A stretch of DNA of 64,000 nt. Source: Chloroflexota bacterium. GTDB taxonomy: Bacteria; Chloroflexota; Anaerolineae; Anaerolineales; Villigracilaceae. The notes under the pieces are model-generated. The model worked only from the letters and a program-made list of their open reading frames with translations, did not search any database and was not told where the DNA came from. Location: positions 124,001 through 188,000 of the forward strand of contig JAJYLQ010000001.1 in assembly GCA_021787595.1 (NCBI GenBank), read 5' to 3'. Positions 26,379 to 34,509 of this stretch are shown here, piece after piece (position 1 is the stretch's first letter; the number at the start of each line of letters is the position of its first letter). Position numbers and translations under genes: made by a program.

Positions 26379-27431
26379 TCAGCGGGCGATCAGATGAATG
26401 GCAGTTGCGTCAATGGATGCGGTGACGGACGCGCCGGGGGATAATTTCAGGTCGAGATACAACTGTTTGGCGGCATACGCCACAAGAGGAAAGCCGGCGT
26501 CGAGAGCAATCTTGAAGAGCGGTCCGAGTGTGGAGACAGAGACCACGCGTGCTGTGAATTGATTGCGCGCGCCGGCGTCGGATGATGGGCTGTGCGAGAG
26601 CGCAACATCTTCGGGACGGATGCAGGCTAATACCGAGCGCAATGTTCTATCTACACCGCGGTCAAGCGCATACAACGTTTTATCACCAACAGTCATGCTC
26701 ACAAAATTGTCGGACACCTTCATGATCTGCGCCGGAAGCATCGTCTCCACGCCAACGAAATTGGCCACGAACTCATTGGCCGGCGCATTGAAAACTTCTG
26801 CTGGCCTACCGGTCTGCTGCAACCGCCCATCGCGCAAGACCGCGATGCGGTCGGCCAGCACCAGCGCTTCGGCTTGATCATGCGTCACGTAAATCGCCGG
26901 AACGCCAAGCTGGCGCAGGAGCGTTTTCAGTTCTTCGCGCAAGGTGTCACGCGTGCGGGCATCGAGCGCCGAAAGCGGCTCGTCGAACAAAAACAGCGCG
27001 GGGTCCGCGGCCAGTGCGCGGGCCAGTGCGACGCGCTGTTTCTCGCCGCCGCTCAAGTTCACGGGTTTGCGATCCGTGAGATGTTCCAAACCCAGCCGCG
27101 CCAGCACTTCGCGCACGCGGGATGGATCCGCCCGCTGCGGGAATTGAACATTCTGCATGACAGTGAGATGCGGGAAGAGAGCATAATCCTGGAACATAAA
27201 ACCAATGCGGCGCGCTTCCGGCGGCATGGTCGTCACATCGCGCCCGCCGATTCGGATCTGACCCGCATCGGGATGATAGAAACCGGCCAGCGTTTCCAGC
27301 AGGACCGATTTGCCCGCGCCGCTGGGACCGAGAATGACGAACGTCTCGCCCGAATCGAATTCAAAAGAAATATCGTGCAGCGCGAACGCGCCCAAATTCA
27401 ACGAGATATTTTTGACTACGATGCCGTTCAT
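26379..27431 (-). CDS. Tungstate/molybdate ABC transporter ATPase
   Basis: 350 residues from ATG 27431, which overlaps the permease stop by 4 bp; an open frame reaches 27707 but only through the permease gene. Walker A GPSGAGKS, signature LSGGEKQRVALARAL and Walker B LFLFDEPLSALD are clear. The C-terminal 110 residues form a TOBE-like domain (QFTARVVSVSTLGPLFKIALDAGFPLV) that may bind oxyanion. Powers import with the next two gene products (WtpC/ModC role). Confidence 0.9.
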   Translation of the reverse strand: MNGIVVKNISLNLGAFALHDISFEFDSGETFVILGPSGAGKSVLLETLAGFYHPDAGQIRIGGRDVTTMPPEARRIGFMFQDYALFPHLTVMQNVQFPQRADPSRVREVLARLGLEHLTDRKPVNLSGGEKQRVALARALAADPALFLFDEPLSALDARTRDTLREELKTLLRQLGVPAIYVTHDQAEALVLADRIAVLRDGRLQQTGRPAEVFNAPANEFVANFVGVETMLPAQIMKVSDNFVSMTVGDKTLYALDRGVDRTLRSVLACIRPEDVALSHSPSSDAGARNQFTARVVSVSTLGPLFKIALDAGFPLVAYAAKQLYLDLKLSPGASVTASIDATAIHLIAR

Positions 27432-28240
27432 TGACGACCGCCCGGCACCACGCGTCCATAGGCGAGATGGCGGAAGAGGATAAAGAGCGAAAGCGCCACG
27501 AGCAGATAAAGTGCCGCCATGGCGGAGGAATCCCCCAAGCCGAACTGCAGGAAGAGATCGTAGATTTTCACCGGTGCGGTCATCGGATAATAGGTCAGGA
27601 TGATGACTGCGCCAAATTCGCTGATCGAGCGTGCGTACGTCAGCGTCAGACCGGTGAGAATGCCGCGGCGCGCCAGTGGAAGCGTAACGCGGCGAAAGAC
27701 CGACCACGGGTTCGCGCCGAGCGTGCGCGCCACTTTCTCCAGCCGCGGGTCAACTGATTCGAAGCCGACGCGTGCGGCGTTGACCGTGTACGGTGCGCTG
27801 ACGTACAGCATCGCGATCACCACGCCGCCGATCGTGCCCCAAAACTGAAAACCGGTCAACGCGCTGACCGGGCCGCCGATCACACCCGTCCGCCCAAAGA
27901 CGAACAGGAGCGCGATGCCGGCAACGGTATGCGGCACGGCGAGCGGCAGGTCCACGATCACCTCGACCAGCGCTTTGCCGGGGAAGGCCGTGCGTGCCAG
28001 CAGATACGCCAGCGGCACGCCGAAGATCCCGGCGAAAGTGGCCGTAAAAAACGCAGCCACCAGGCTCAGCCAGATGGCATCCCGCACTTCTGCCATGCCC
28101 GCGACGTGTGCCAGACTCGCCGGGGTTTGGGCGGCATACAGCTGCAAGAGCGGTATCAAAATGAAAGCCAGCAAAATCCCGCCGATCAACCAGAACGTCA
28201 GGAGCAGGCCGCGCGAAGGCACAAGAGTTTTGGGCGTCAT
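27428..28240 (-). CDS. Tungstate/molybdate ABC transporter permease
   Basis: 270 residues with about six TM helices and the binding-protein-dependent EAA-type loop (EKVARTLGANPWSVFRRVTLPLARRG). The SISEFGAVIILTYYPMTAPV segment is typical of ModB/WtpB. Translationally coupled to the ATPase gene. Confidence 0.9.
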   Translation of the reverse strand: MTPKTLVPSRGLLLTFWLIGGILLAFILIPLLQLYAAQTPASLAHVAGMAEVRDAIWLSLVAAFFTATFAGIFGVPLAYLLARTAFPGKALVEVIVDLPLAVPHTVAGIALLFVFGRTGVIGGPVSALTGFQFWGTIGGVVIAMLYVSAPYTVNAARVGFESVDPRLEKVARTLGANPWSVFRRVTLPLARRGILTGLTLTYARSISEFGAVIILTYYPMTAPVKIYDLFLQFGLGDSSAMAALYLLVALSLFILFRHLAYGRVVPGGRQ

Positions 28241-28260
28241 ATTAGAACGATTGAATTACA

Positions 28261-28299
28261 GGAAAGCCATCTCTCCATTGCAAGTCAGAGATGGCTTCC
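28261..28299 (-). promoter_or_regulatory. Hairpin between binding-protein and permease genes
   Basis: GGAAAGCCATCTCT (28261-28274) pairs with AGAGATGGCTTCC (28287-28299). It lies in the 96-bp gap after the binding-protein gene, where a 3' stem usually protects the upstream message and lets more binding protein than permease be made. Confidence 0.6.
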
Positions 28300-28336
28300 T
28301 GACTACATCACATTGCAATAACGTGCGAAACGTTTT

Positions 28337-29392
28337 TTATTGGCCGGGCCACGGCGCGACAAGCGATTGAAGGTCAGCGGGCACCTTGCTGACATCGTTC
28401 GCGTATGCAGGCGCCAGCGTTCCGAAGCCGCTGCTCTTCATTGCATTCTGTCCATCAGGACCGAGAAGGAATTGCAGATACTTCGCTGCCCAATCGGGAT
28501 GCGCGGCGTTATTCGGCAAGGTCACGGCATAGACAATGGGCGAACCGGTCAGCGTGCCGTTCGCGGTCTGGACCGAGGCTTGCGCATACGACGAAGAATA
28601 TTTCGCGTCGCTCAGATTGATCTGCGGCGGAAGATCCAAATATTTGAAGCCGTGCTGGCGCGCGTCGGAAAGATAAATGGCGAGATAATCAATCTGGCCG
28701 GATTGCAATGCGGCGATGAGTTCCGTCTCCGTGTCGCGCATGTTCGTCTTGGGCGCGTTGGCGAGAATGGCATTTTCCAAACCAGGTTGGTTGTAGTATT
28801 TCTCGGCGAGGTTGAGCATTTGCACGGTCTGATAACCGGATGGGTCGGTGTCTGGATTTGAACGTCCAATCTGAACACCGGGACGCGAAAGCACCTGGTA
28901 CCAATTCTGCGGCGTGATCTCGCTCGCAAATTTGCTCTTGTCCGTATAAACAAAAGTGATGGCGTTCGTTACAAAACCGGCGTACCAATTGGTGTACGCA
29001 GTCGTGCCATTCGCGCCGAAAAGATACTTTGGGATCACGTTGTAGTCCGCCACCGCGACCACATCGGCGATCTGGTGCAGATCGGTCACCTGCTTGACCA
29101 TCTTGACGCTGCCGCCGAACTGCGCCTGAATGGTGACGTTCGGATACTGTTTCATGAACGCGTCGTCCACCTGCTTGAACGGAGCCGCCAATGTGCCGGC
29201 GCCGAAGATCGTCAGCGTGACTTGCGGCGCGGTGGTCGGCGCAGACGCTGCAGTCGGGGCTTCGGTGGCGGCAACAGCTTGCGTTACCGGAGCCGCTGTC
29301 GGCGCGGGCGTCGCAGCGGATCCGCAGGCTGAAAGCATCAGCGCAACGATCAAGCCGAGTATCAAAAGAACATTACGAGTTGTGTGTTTCAT
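28337..29392 (-). CDS. Tungstate/molybdate-binding lipoprotein (WtpA-like)
   Basis: 351 residues from ATG 29392 (MKHTTRNVLL) with lipobox LMLSACGS and a Pro/Thr/Ala linker. The mature domain follows WtpA: FGAGTLAAPFKQVDDAF, DVVAVADYNVIP, NWYAGFVTNAITFVYTDKS, and GRSNPDTDPSGYQ. These match the WtpA type more than classical ModA. The start at 29506 belongs to a non-coding extension. It captures the oxyanion at the membrane for the WtpB/C pair. Confidence 0.88.
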   Translation of the reverse strand: MKHTTRNVLLILGLIVALMLSACGSAATPAPTAAPVTQAVAATEAPTAASAPTTAPQVTLTIFGAGTLAAPFKQVDDAFMKQYPNVTIQAQFGGSVKMVKQVTDLHQIADVVAVADYNVIPKYLFGANGTTAYTNWYAGFVTNAITFVYTDKSKFASEITPQNWYQVLSRPGVQIGRSNPDTDPSGYQTVQMLNLAEKYYNQPGLENAILANAPKTNMRDTETELIAALQSGQIDYLAIYLSDARQHGFKYLDLPPQINLSDAKYSSSYAQASVQTANGTLTGSPIVYAVTLPNNAAHPDWAAKYLQFLLGPDGQNAMKSSGFGTLAPAYANDVSKVPADLQSLVAPWPGQ

Positions 29393-29512
29393 TGCTTCTC
29401 CTACAAAGGTTAAATTTTGACGGCAGGGCACGCGCGCCAAATGCAGCCAGCGCGTCAGCCATCTGCCGGTCATTCCAAAAATGAAGCGGCTGGCAATGCT
29501 GCCCAATGCAAG

Positions 29513-30235
29513 CTAGTTGGAAAGATTTTTGACACGATCTTTTGGGAGGATGGACCACTCATGATTTTGTTCTTCGACAAAAAGTGTGGCTTGTCCGCCG
29601 CGCAAAACAGGACGCGCCCATTCGCCAACGTCAATCAGAGTTTCGGGCGAAAGGTTTTCATCGTTCAACGTGCAGACTCGGTCCACATTTGCTTTTGCAT
29701 GAATTTCATCAATTCGATATCTGCCTTTTAATTCGCGCAGACCCGGCAGCCACAGAAAACGTCCATCGTTGCCTTCGCGACGCAAGCCGACTCCCGCCAG
29801 CGCGCCGATGATGCCTCCGCCGGTTCCGGTCAAGCCTGCGAGTCGCAGCGCGGACCTCGAGGCGGTTTGCCCGGCCTCGGATATGGCCAACACTTCGAGC
29901 TTGGCGCGGCGCGCAAAAGCGATGACCTCCGCGTTGATCGAATTCCATTCCGCGAGACACAATCCAGCATCCGAGCCCGAAGCGCTTTCCCGCAAAAGAA
30001 ATTCGCTCGATGCCTCCCAGACATCTTCAACATGATCTGTTTCGATGAACATGCAAGCGGAGCTATTGTGAGATGTGTATGGAATGCGCGGATCCACCAG
30101 CAACTGATGGCGCGTGATTCCCCTGGGAACGCCGAGCCGATTCTCCGCCAGCCAATTCGCCAACTGCCGGACGCGGTACCCGGTGCCGCGGCTTTCCAGG
30201 TTATCAGTATCGTCAATGCCAATGAGCAGATTCAT
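29513..30235 (-). CDS. TiaS-like (2-agmatinylcytidine synthetase-like) protein
   Basis: 240 residues. GIDDTDNLESRGTGYRVRQLA at the N-terminus matches the kinase-like domain motif of archaeal TiaS and its bacterial relatives (IDDTD). The C-terminal zinc-ribbon and OB-fold parts of full TiaS are absent. It lies between a regulator gene (9 bp upstream) and the tungstate-binding protein gene. Role in oxyanion metabolism or cofactor work is inferred only from position. Confidence 0.75.
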   Translation of the reverse strand: MNLLIGIDDTDNLESRGTGYRVRQLANWLAENRLGVPRGITRHQLLVDPRIPYTSHNSSACMFIETDHVEDVWEASSEFLLRESASGSDAGLCLAEWNSINAEVIAFARRAKLEVLAISEAGQTASRSALRLAGLTGTGGGIIGALAGVGLRREGNDGRFLWLPGLRELKGRYRIDEIHAKANVDRVCTLNDENLSPETLIDVGEWARPVLRGGQATLFVEEQNHEWSILPKDRVKNLSN

Positions 30236-30244
30236 TGCTTCACC

Positions 30245-31219
30245 TCAAAGGGGAATTTGTTCGCCGCTGTGAATGGTGTTGTAGCCGGTGAGCGAGTCAA
30301 GCTCGGCGCGAAAAGCGGAGGTTTGCAAATAATTCAGCAGCGGAGTCAAATGTTTTTCCTGCTCGCGCGGCAAAATGAGATCATAGCGTTCTTCGAAGAG
30401 CGGAAGAAAATCGAGTCCGTGCTGGTGCGCCGCGGCCTGCAGGCCCAGCGCAACGTCGGCTTTTCCGTTTGCGATCAGCGACGCGGCTTCGCTATGTGTG
30501 TTGACAATGCGGTCATAACCGCGAATCGCTTTTGAAGGAATGCCTGATTTCTTCAACTCATGATCGAACCAAAGCCGCGTGCCCGAACCGGGATTGCGAT
30601 TCACGAATCGAAGGCCGGAATGCGCAAGATCGGAAATTTTTTTGATCCTTTTCGGGTTCCCCACACGGAACATGAGACCCTGCGTGCGGTTGGCAAGCGT
30701 GATGACTTCCACTTCACGGTCGGGGAAGAGACGCCGCACAAAAGGGATGTTGTATTCGCCGTTTTCGTCAAGCAGATGCGCGCCGGAAATGTGACACAAC
30801 TCCTGGCGCAGATTCATCAGTCCATCCAGCGAGCCGACGGGCAGACTGAGCAACAAAATATGTTTGGCAAGATGTTCGGCAATACTTTCCAAAGCAAGAT
30901 CATGGCTGCCCGAAAAAATCACCGCCGGCTTTTTGCCTTTCGGCAGAATCAATTCCTGTAAAAGAAATGCACCCGCTTTCGCTCGATAATATTTTTCGGT
31001 CACGGTGCCGGTCGTGCGGATTTCAGCCAGCTCGATGAGTTTGACGGACTCAAGCAGTTTGATGTGGTGACGAATCCATGCCGGGGACCGCTTCAGCGTC
31101 CGCGCCAGATGCGTGAGCGTTGCCGGTTCCGCCATCAACAGACGCAGGATCATCATCCGGCGCGAGTCGGAAAGAAGTTTGATCTGATCAAAAGCCTGGA
31201 CAGGTTCGACTTTCTGCAT
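30245..31219 (-). CDS. HTH plus PBP-like-domain regulator (molybdate/tungstate-responsive candidate)
   Basis: 324 residues: an ArsR-like winged helix (residues about 8-85, LLSDSRRMMILRLLMAEPATLTHLARTL) and, from about 110, a periplasmic-binding-protein-like domain (NRTQGLMFRVGNP, RFVNRNPGSGTRLWFD, ADVALGLQAAA) as found fused to MoeA or ModE-type proteins. First gene of the five-gene minus-strand unit with TiaS-like, binding protein, permease and ATPase, so it probably senses the imported oxyanion and controls this unit. Confidence 0.82.
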   Translation of the reverse strand: MQKVEPVQAFDQIKLLSDSRRMMILRLLMAEPATLTHLARTLKRSPAWIRHHIKLLESVKLIELAEIRTTGTVTEKYYRAKAGAFLLQELILPKGKKPAVIFSGSHDLALESIAEHLAKHILLLSLPVGSLDGLMNLRQELCHISGAHLLDENGEYNIPFVRRLFPDREVEVITLANRTQGLMFRVGNPKRIKKISDLAHSGLRFVNRNPGSGTRLWFDHELKKSGIPSKAIRGYDRIVNTHSEAASLIANGKADVALGLQAAAHQHGLDFLPLFEERYDLILPREQEKHLTPLLNYLQTSAFRAELDSLTGYNTIHSGEQIPL

Positions 31220-31680
31220 ATCGTTTAAGGAAAAACTTAATTCACTCCGGAATTGTAATTCAAATCATTCCATCACGCCCTATTCAAAAGTTCGGTTTGT
31301 ATCGAAAGTAGATGGGGACCGCCTCTACTTCCGGCCAGGGAAACCAACATGAGAAACGAGCGCTTGTGCGCCGGGCGGGGAGCGTGGGACGCGAAGTGAC
31401 AGTACCTTTCGGGTAAAACTCACATCCCGTTTTCGCATCCGCTGGCGGCCCGGCTCGATCCACATTCGCCACTTCTTCCCGCTGGATCGGCACATCCTTC
31501 TTCTTGCTCTTCTTATTGCCGCTTTCGCGTTTGGCGCCGTTCTGCCTCAGACGAGCGATCCCCTTGATATTCGGCTTCCCTTGTCCCCCTTCAATTCGAA
31601 TTCAGGGTTTGCCATGACCTTTGCCTTCTTAGATTATACCTCGAAGGGATATTCGCCCAAAAATATGCTAAACTCGCCGC
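31220..31680. other. 461-bp gap with a doubtful minus-strand ORF trace
   Basis: The minus strand has an ATG near 31616 (MANPEFELKGDKG), an apparent frame change, then a lysine-rich stretch ending at 31284 (about 69 codons). Codon use is poor and I see no family. A decayed gene is possible; promoters for the divergent 30245 and 31681 genes must also be here. Confidence 0.35.
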
Positions 31681-33333
31681 ATGGAAATCCTTGCATCCAA
31701 CATCAACTCCGATAGCGAAGAATTCAAAGCCAACGCCGAACGTCACCGCGCGCTTGCCAAAGAATTAAAGGAACGACTTGCCCTCGTCCGCGCGGGCGGC
31801 GGCGAGAAGTATCGTAGGCGTCAGGAAGAACAGGGCAAGCTCTTCGTCCGCGACCGAATCGAACGTCTGCTCGATCCGGGTTCGCCGTTCCTTGAACTCT
31901 CGGCGCTTGCGGCGTGGGACTTATATGGTGACCAGGCAAGCAACAGTGAAACTCAAGCGGCACCGGGCGCAGGCATCGTCACCGGCGTCGGACGCGTCAG
32001 CCATCGCGAGGTCATGATCGTCGCCAACGATGCGACCGTCAAAGGCGGATCGTATTTCCCGATGACGGTCAAGAAGCATTTGCGCGCGCAGCAGATCGCC
32101 GAAGAGAATCATTTACCATGTTTATACCTCGTCGACTCAGGCGGCGCGTTTTTGCCGCTGCAGGATGAAGTCTTTCCCGATGTGAATCATTTCGGAAGAA
32201 TTTTCTATAATCAAGCGCGCATGTCCGCCAAAAAGATTCCGCAGATCGCGGCGGTGATGGGTTCATGCACGGCGGGCGGCGCATACGTCCCGGCGATGAG
32301 CGACGAAGCCATCATCGTCAAAGGCACGGGGACGATTTTTTTGGGCGGGCCTCCGCTCGTCAAAGCCGCGACGGGCGAAGACGTTTCCGCGGAAGACCTC
32401 GGCGGCGCAGACGTTCACACGCGGCTCAGCGGCGTCGCCGATCATCTTGCGGATAACGACGATCATGCAATCGAGATCCTGCGCGGGATCGTGGAAACTT
32501 TTCCGGAAAAAGAAGAGAGAGGAAAGACGTGGCTTTTTCCTCTTTCCTCTTTTCCTCCCGAAGAGCCTCTTTATCCGGCGGAGGAGATTTATGGAATTCT
32601 TCCCTCCACCTTCCGCGAGACTTACGACGTGCGCGAGATCATCGCGCGTTTGGTTGATGGAAGCAAGTTCCGAGAATTCAAAGCGCGCTACGGCACGACC
32701 CTCGTTTGCGGCTTTGCGCACATTCACGGATATCCTGCTGGCATCATCGCCAATAACGGAGTGCTGTTCAGCGAGTCCGCACTCAAAGCGACGCATTTTA
32801 TTGAACTGTGCGATCAGCGTGGAATCCCACTCGTCTTCCTGCAAAACATCACCGGCTTCATGGTGGGACGTGAAGCCGAGGTCGGCGGCATCGCCAAGGA
32901 CGGTGCAAAGATGGTTCATGCAGTGGCAGCGACGCGTGTCCCCAAATTGACCGTTGTTATCGGCGGCTCGTTCGGCGCAGGGAATTATGCGATGAGCGGT
33001 CGCGCCTACGGCTCGCGATTCTTATGGATGTGGCCCAATGCGCGCATCAGCGTCATGGGCGGAGAGCAAGCCGCAAACGTGTTGCTCACCATCAAACAAG
33101 ACCAACTCGCGCGCGAAGGCAAACCGCAATTATCGAAAGCCGAAGCCGACGAGTTCAAGCGTCCCATTTTGGAAAAGTACGAGAACGAGGGCAATCCTTA
33201 TCACTCCACCGCGCGGCTTTGGGATGATGGTGTGATTGATCCGGTGGACACGCGTCAAGTTTTGGGATTGGCATTGTCGGTTGCTTTGAATTCACCGATG
33301 GAAGAGCAAGGGTTTGGAGTCTTTCGGATGTAG
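31681..33333 (+). CDS. mccB: Acyl-CoA carboxylase carboxyltransferase (methylcrotonyl-CoA type, beta subunit)
   Basis: 550 residues, the usual size. [37 protein letters not shown] and [14 protein letters not shown] mark the N-terminal CoA-binding half; [11 protein letters not shown] and [16 protein letters not shown] mark the carboxybiotin half. This is the MCC subfamily (also close to geranyl-CoA carboxylase). It transfers CO2 from biotin to an unsaturated acyl-CoA such as 3-methylcrotonyl-CoA. At about residues 275-295 the DNA is an imperfect inverted repeat (32505-32556) read as coding sequence. Confidence 0.92.
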   Translation: MEILASNINSDSEEFKANAERHRALAKELKERLALVRAGGGEKYRRRQEEQGKLFVRDRIERLLDPGSPFLELSALAAWDLYGDQASNSETQAAPGAGIVTGVGRVSHREVMIVANDATVKGGSYFPMTVKKHLRAQQIAEENHLPCLYLVDSGGAFLPLQDEVFPDVNHFGRIFYNQARMSAKKIPQIAAVMGSCTAGGAYVPAMSDEAIIVKGTGTIFLGGPPLVKAATGEDVSAEDLGGADVHTRLSGVADHLADNDDHAIEILRGIVETFPEKEERGKTWLFPLSSFPPEEPLYPAEEIYGILPSTFRETYDVREIIARLVDGSKFREFKARYGTTLVCGFAHIHGYPAGIIANNGVLFSESALKATHFIELCDQRGIPLVFLQNITGFMVGREAEVGGIAKDGAKMVHAVAATRVPKLTVVIGGSFGAGNYAMSGRAYGSRFLWMWPNARISVMGGEQAANVLLTIKQDQLAREGKPQLSKAEADEFKRPILEKYENEGNPYHSTARLWDDGVIDPVDTRQVLGLALSVALNSPMEEQGFGVFRM

Positions 33334-33366
33334 GAAAGATGAAAGAAGAAAGAGGAGTCTGCAATC

Positions 33367-33840
33367 ATGAAGTACGCCGAATGGCTCGAGAGCGTTCCTT
33401 GTGAAATCACCAATGATCCAATTTGGAAACTTGAAGTATATCGGCTTGCTTTGTTTGCTGATGACATCGGATGGGAAGATGTTCTGAAATTATCGAAGGA
33501 AAAACTTATGTTCAGTATTGCTGACCAACTCCATCGCTCGCTCGGCTCAATCAGTGCGAATCTGACCGAAGGATATTCGCGAAGCAAGGGCCTCGACCGC
33601 GCTCGCTTTATTGAAATCTCGCTTGGGTCAGCGCGGGAAAGCCGAGACTGGTACTACAAGGCCCGTCATGTTTTATCTGTTGAAGTCATTCAACATAGAA
33701 TGAACTTGATTACCCAAATTATCAGCATGTTAGTTCCTATGATTTCTCATCAGCGAAAGAATGCCATCCGCGAAGAACAGGCTGAATACAACACACAATT
33801 ATCAGACTTCTCGCTTGACGTAGAAATCCCAATGCTTTAA
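33367..33840 (+). CDS. Four-helix-bundle (23S rRNA intervening-sequence, IVP) protein
   Basis: 157 residues with the IVP signature SANLTEGYSRSKGLDRARFIEISLGSARESRDWY. Such proteins form pentameric helix bundles and often lie in insertions; their activity is unclear. It sits between the carboxylase subunits and is bordered by AAGATGAAAG-type sequences on both sides in inverted orientation, so it looks like a gene that moved into the operon. Confidence 0.85.
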   Translation: MKYAEWLESVPCEITNDPIWKLEVYRLALFADDIGWEDVLKLSKEKLMFSIADQLHRSLGSISANLTEGYSRSKGLDRARFIEISLGSARESRDWYYKARHVLSVEVIQHRMNLITQIISMLVPMISHQRKNAIREEQAEYNTQLSDFSLDVEIPML

Positions 33841-33900
33841 CTTTCTTTCCTCTTTCATCTTTCTTTGTGTATCAATACCAATCTCTAAAGGAAATCTTTC

Positions 33901-34389
33901 ATGTCCTTCGAAAAATCATCAGGCAGTCCCCATCACTTTTTCTCCCAGCTCGTCGGCGGCTGGACAGGCAGGACGCTCACCTGGCTCGAGCCTGAAGGCA
34001 CGCCGGTGGAATCGCAAACGCAGGGCAGTATCCAACTCGTGCTGGATGGCCGTTTCGCGCTGTATCTCTATCAAAGCTCAATGGACGGCGAGGCGCAGCA
34101 CGGCATCTTCACCTTTGGCTACAACACCACACTCGACCGTTACGAAGCCAGTTGGGTGGATTCATTTCACAACAACACCGCCATCATGTTTTGTACCGGC
34201 GACACAAAGCAAAAAGGATTCTCAGTCCTGGGCAGTTATCCCGATACCGATGGCGGACCCGATTGGAACTGGCGCACGGAAGTCGAACTTATTGATAAAG
34301 ATCATCTCATCATCACGGCCTACAACATCAGTCCAGAAGGCGGCGAAGCCAAAGCTGTTGAATCCAAATTGACGCGAGTGAAGAGATGA
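33901..34389 (+). CDS. DUF1579 protein
   Basis: 162 residues. FFSQLVGGWTGRTLTWLEPEG, then DGRFALYLYQSSMDGEAQHGIFTFGYN match the DUF1579 pattern, a beta-barrel like calycins that may bind a small ligand. Soluble, no signal peptide. Located inside the carboxylase gene group without an obvious link to its function. Confidence 0.8.
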   Translation: MSFEKSSGSPHHFFSQLVGGWTGRTLTWLEPEGTPVESQTQGSIQLVLDGRFALYLYQSSMDGEAQHGIFTFGYNTTLDRYEASWVDSFHNNTAIMFCTGDTKQKGFSVLGSYPDTDGGPDWNWRTEVELIDKDHLIITAYNISPEGGEAKAVESKLTRVKR

Positions 34390-34462
34390 ATAGGAGAATG
34401 TCAACGCCCTGCGCCCTAAGCCCTTTGCTCTGTGAGGGTTCAGGGTTGCAAGTTACTTGAGA

Positions 34463-34495
34463 TTGCCACGTGGCGCCAAAGCGCCACTCGCAATG
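34463..34495. repeat. Hairpin repeat before the biotin carboxylase gene
   Basis: ATTGCCACGTGGCGC pairs, with mismatches, with GCGCCACTCGCAAT around a CAAA loop. The GTGGCGCC...GGCGCCAC core is shared with the palindrome at 23201-23231. Confidence 0.65.
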
Positions 34496-34509
34496 ACATA
34501 TAAAAAATT

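Noticed and set aside
27432-27707. N-terminal extension of the tungstate ATPase frame
   Set aside because: It lies wholly inside the permease gene in another frame; ATG 27431 with a 4-bp overlap is the natural start.
31284-31493. Search for a structured RNA (RNase P, SRP, tmRNA) in the GC-rich gap
   Set aside because: None of the conserved core sequences of these RNAs were found; left as an unexplained gap.
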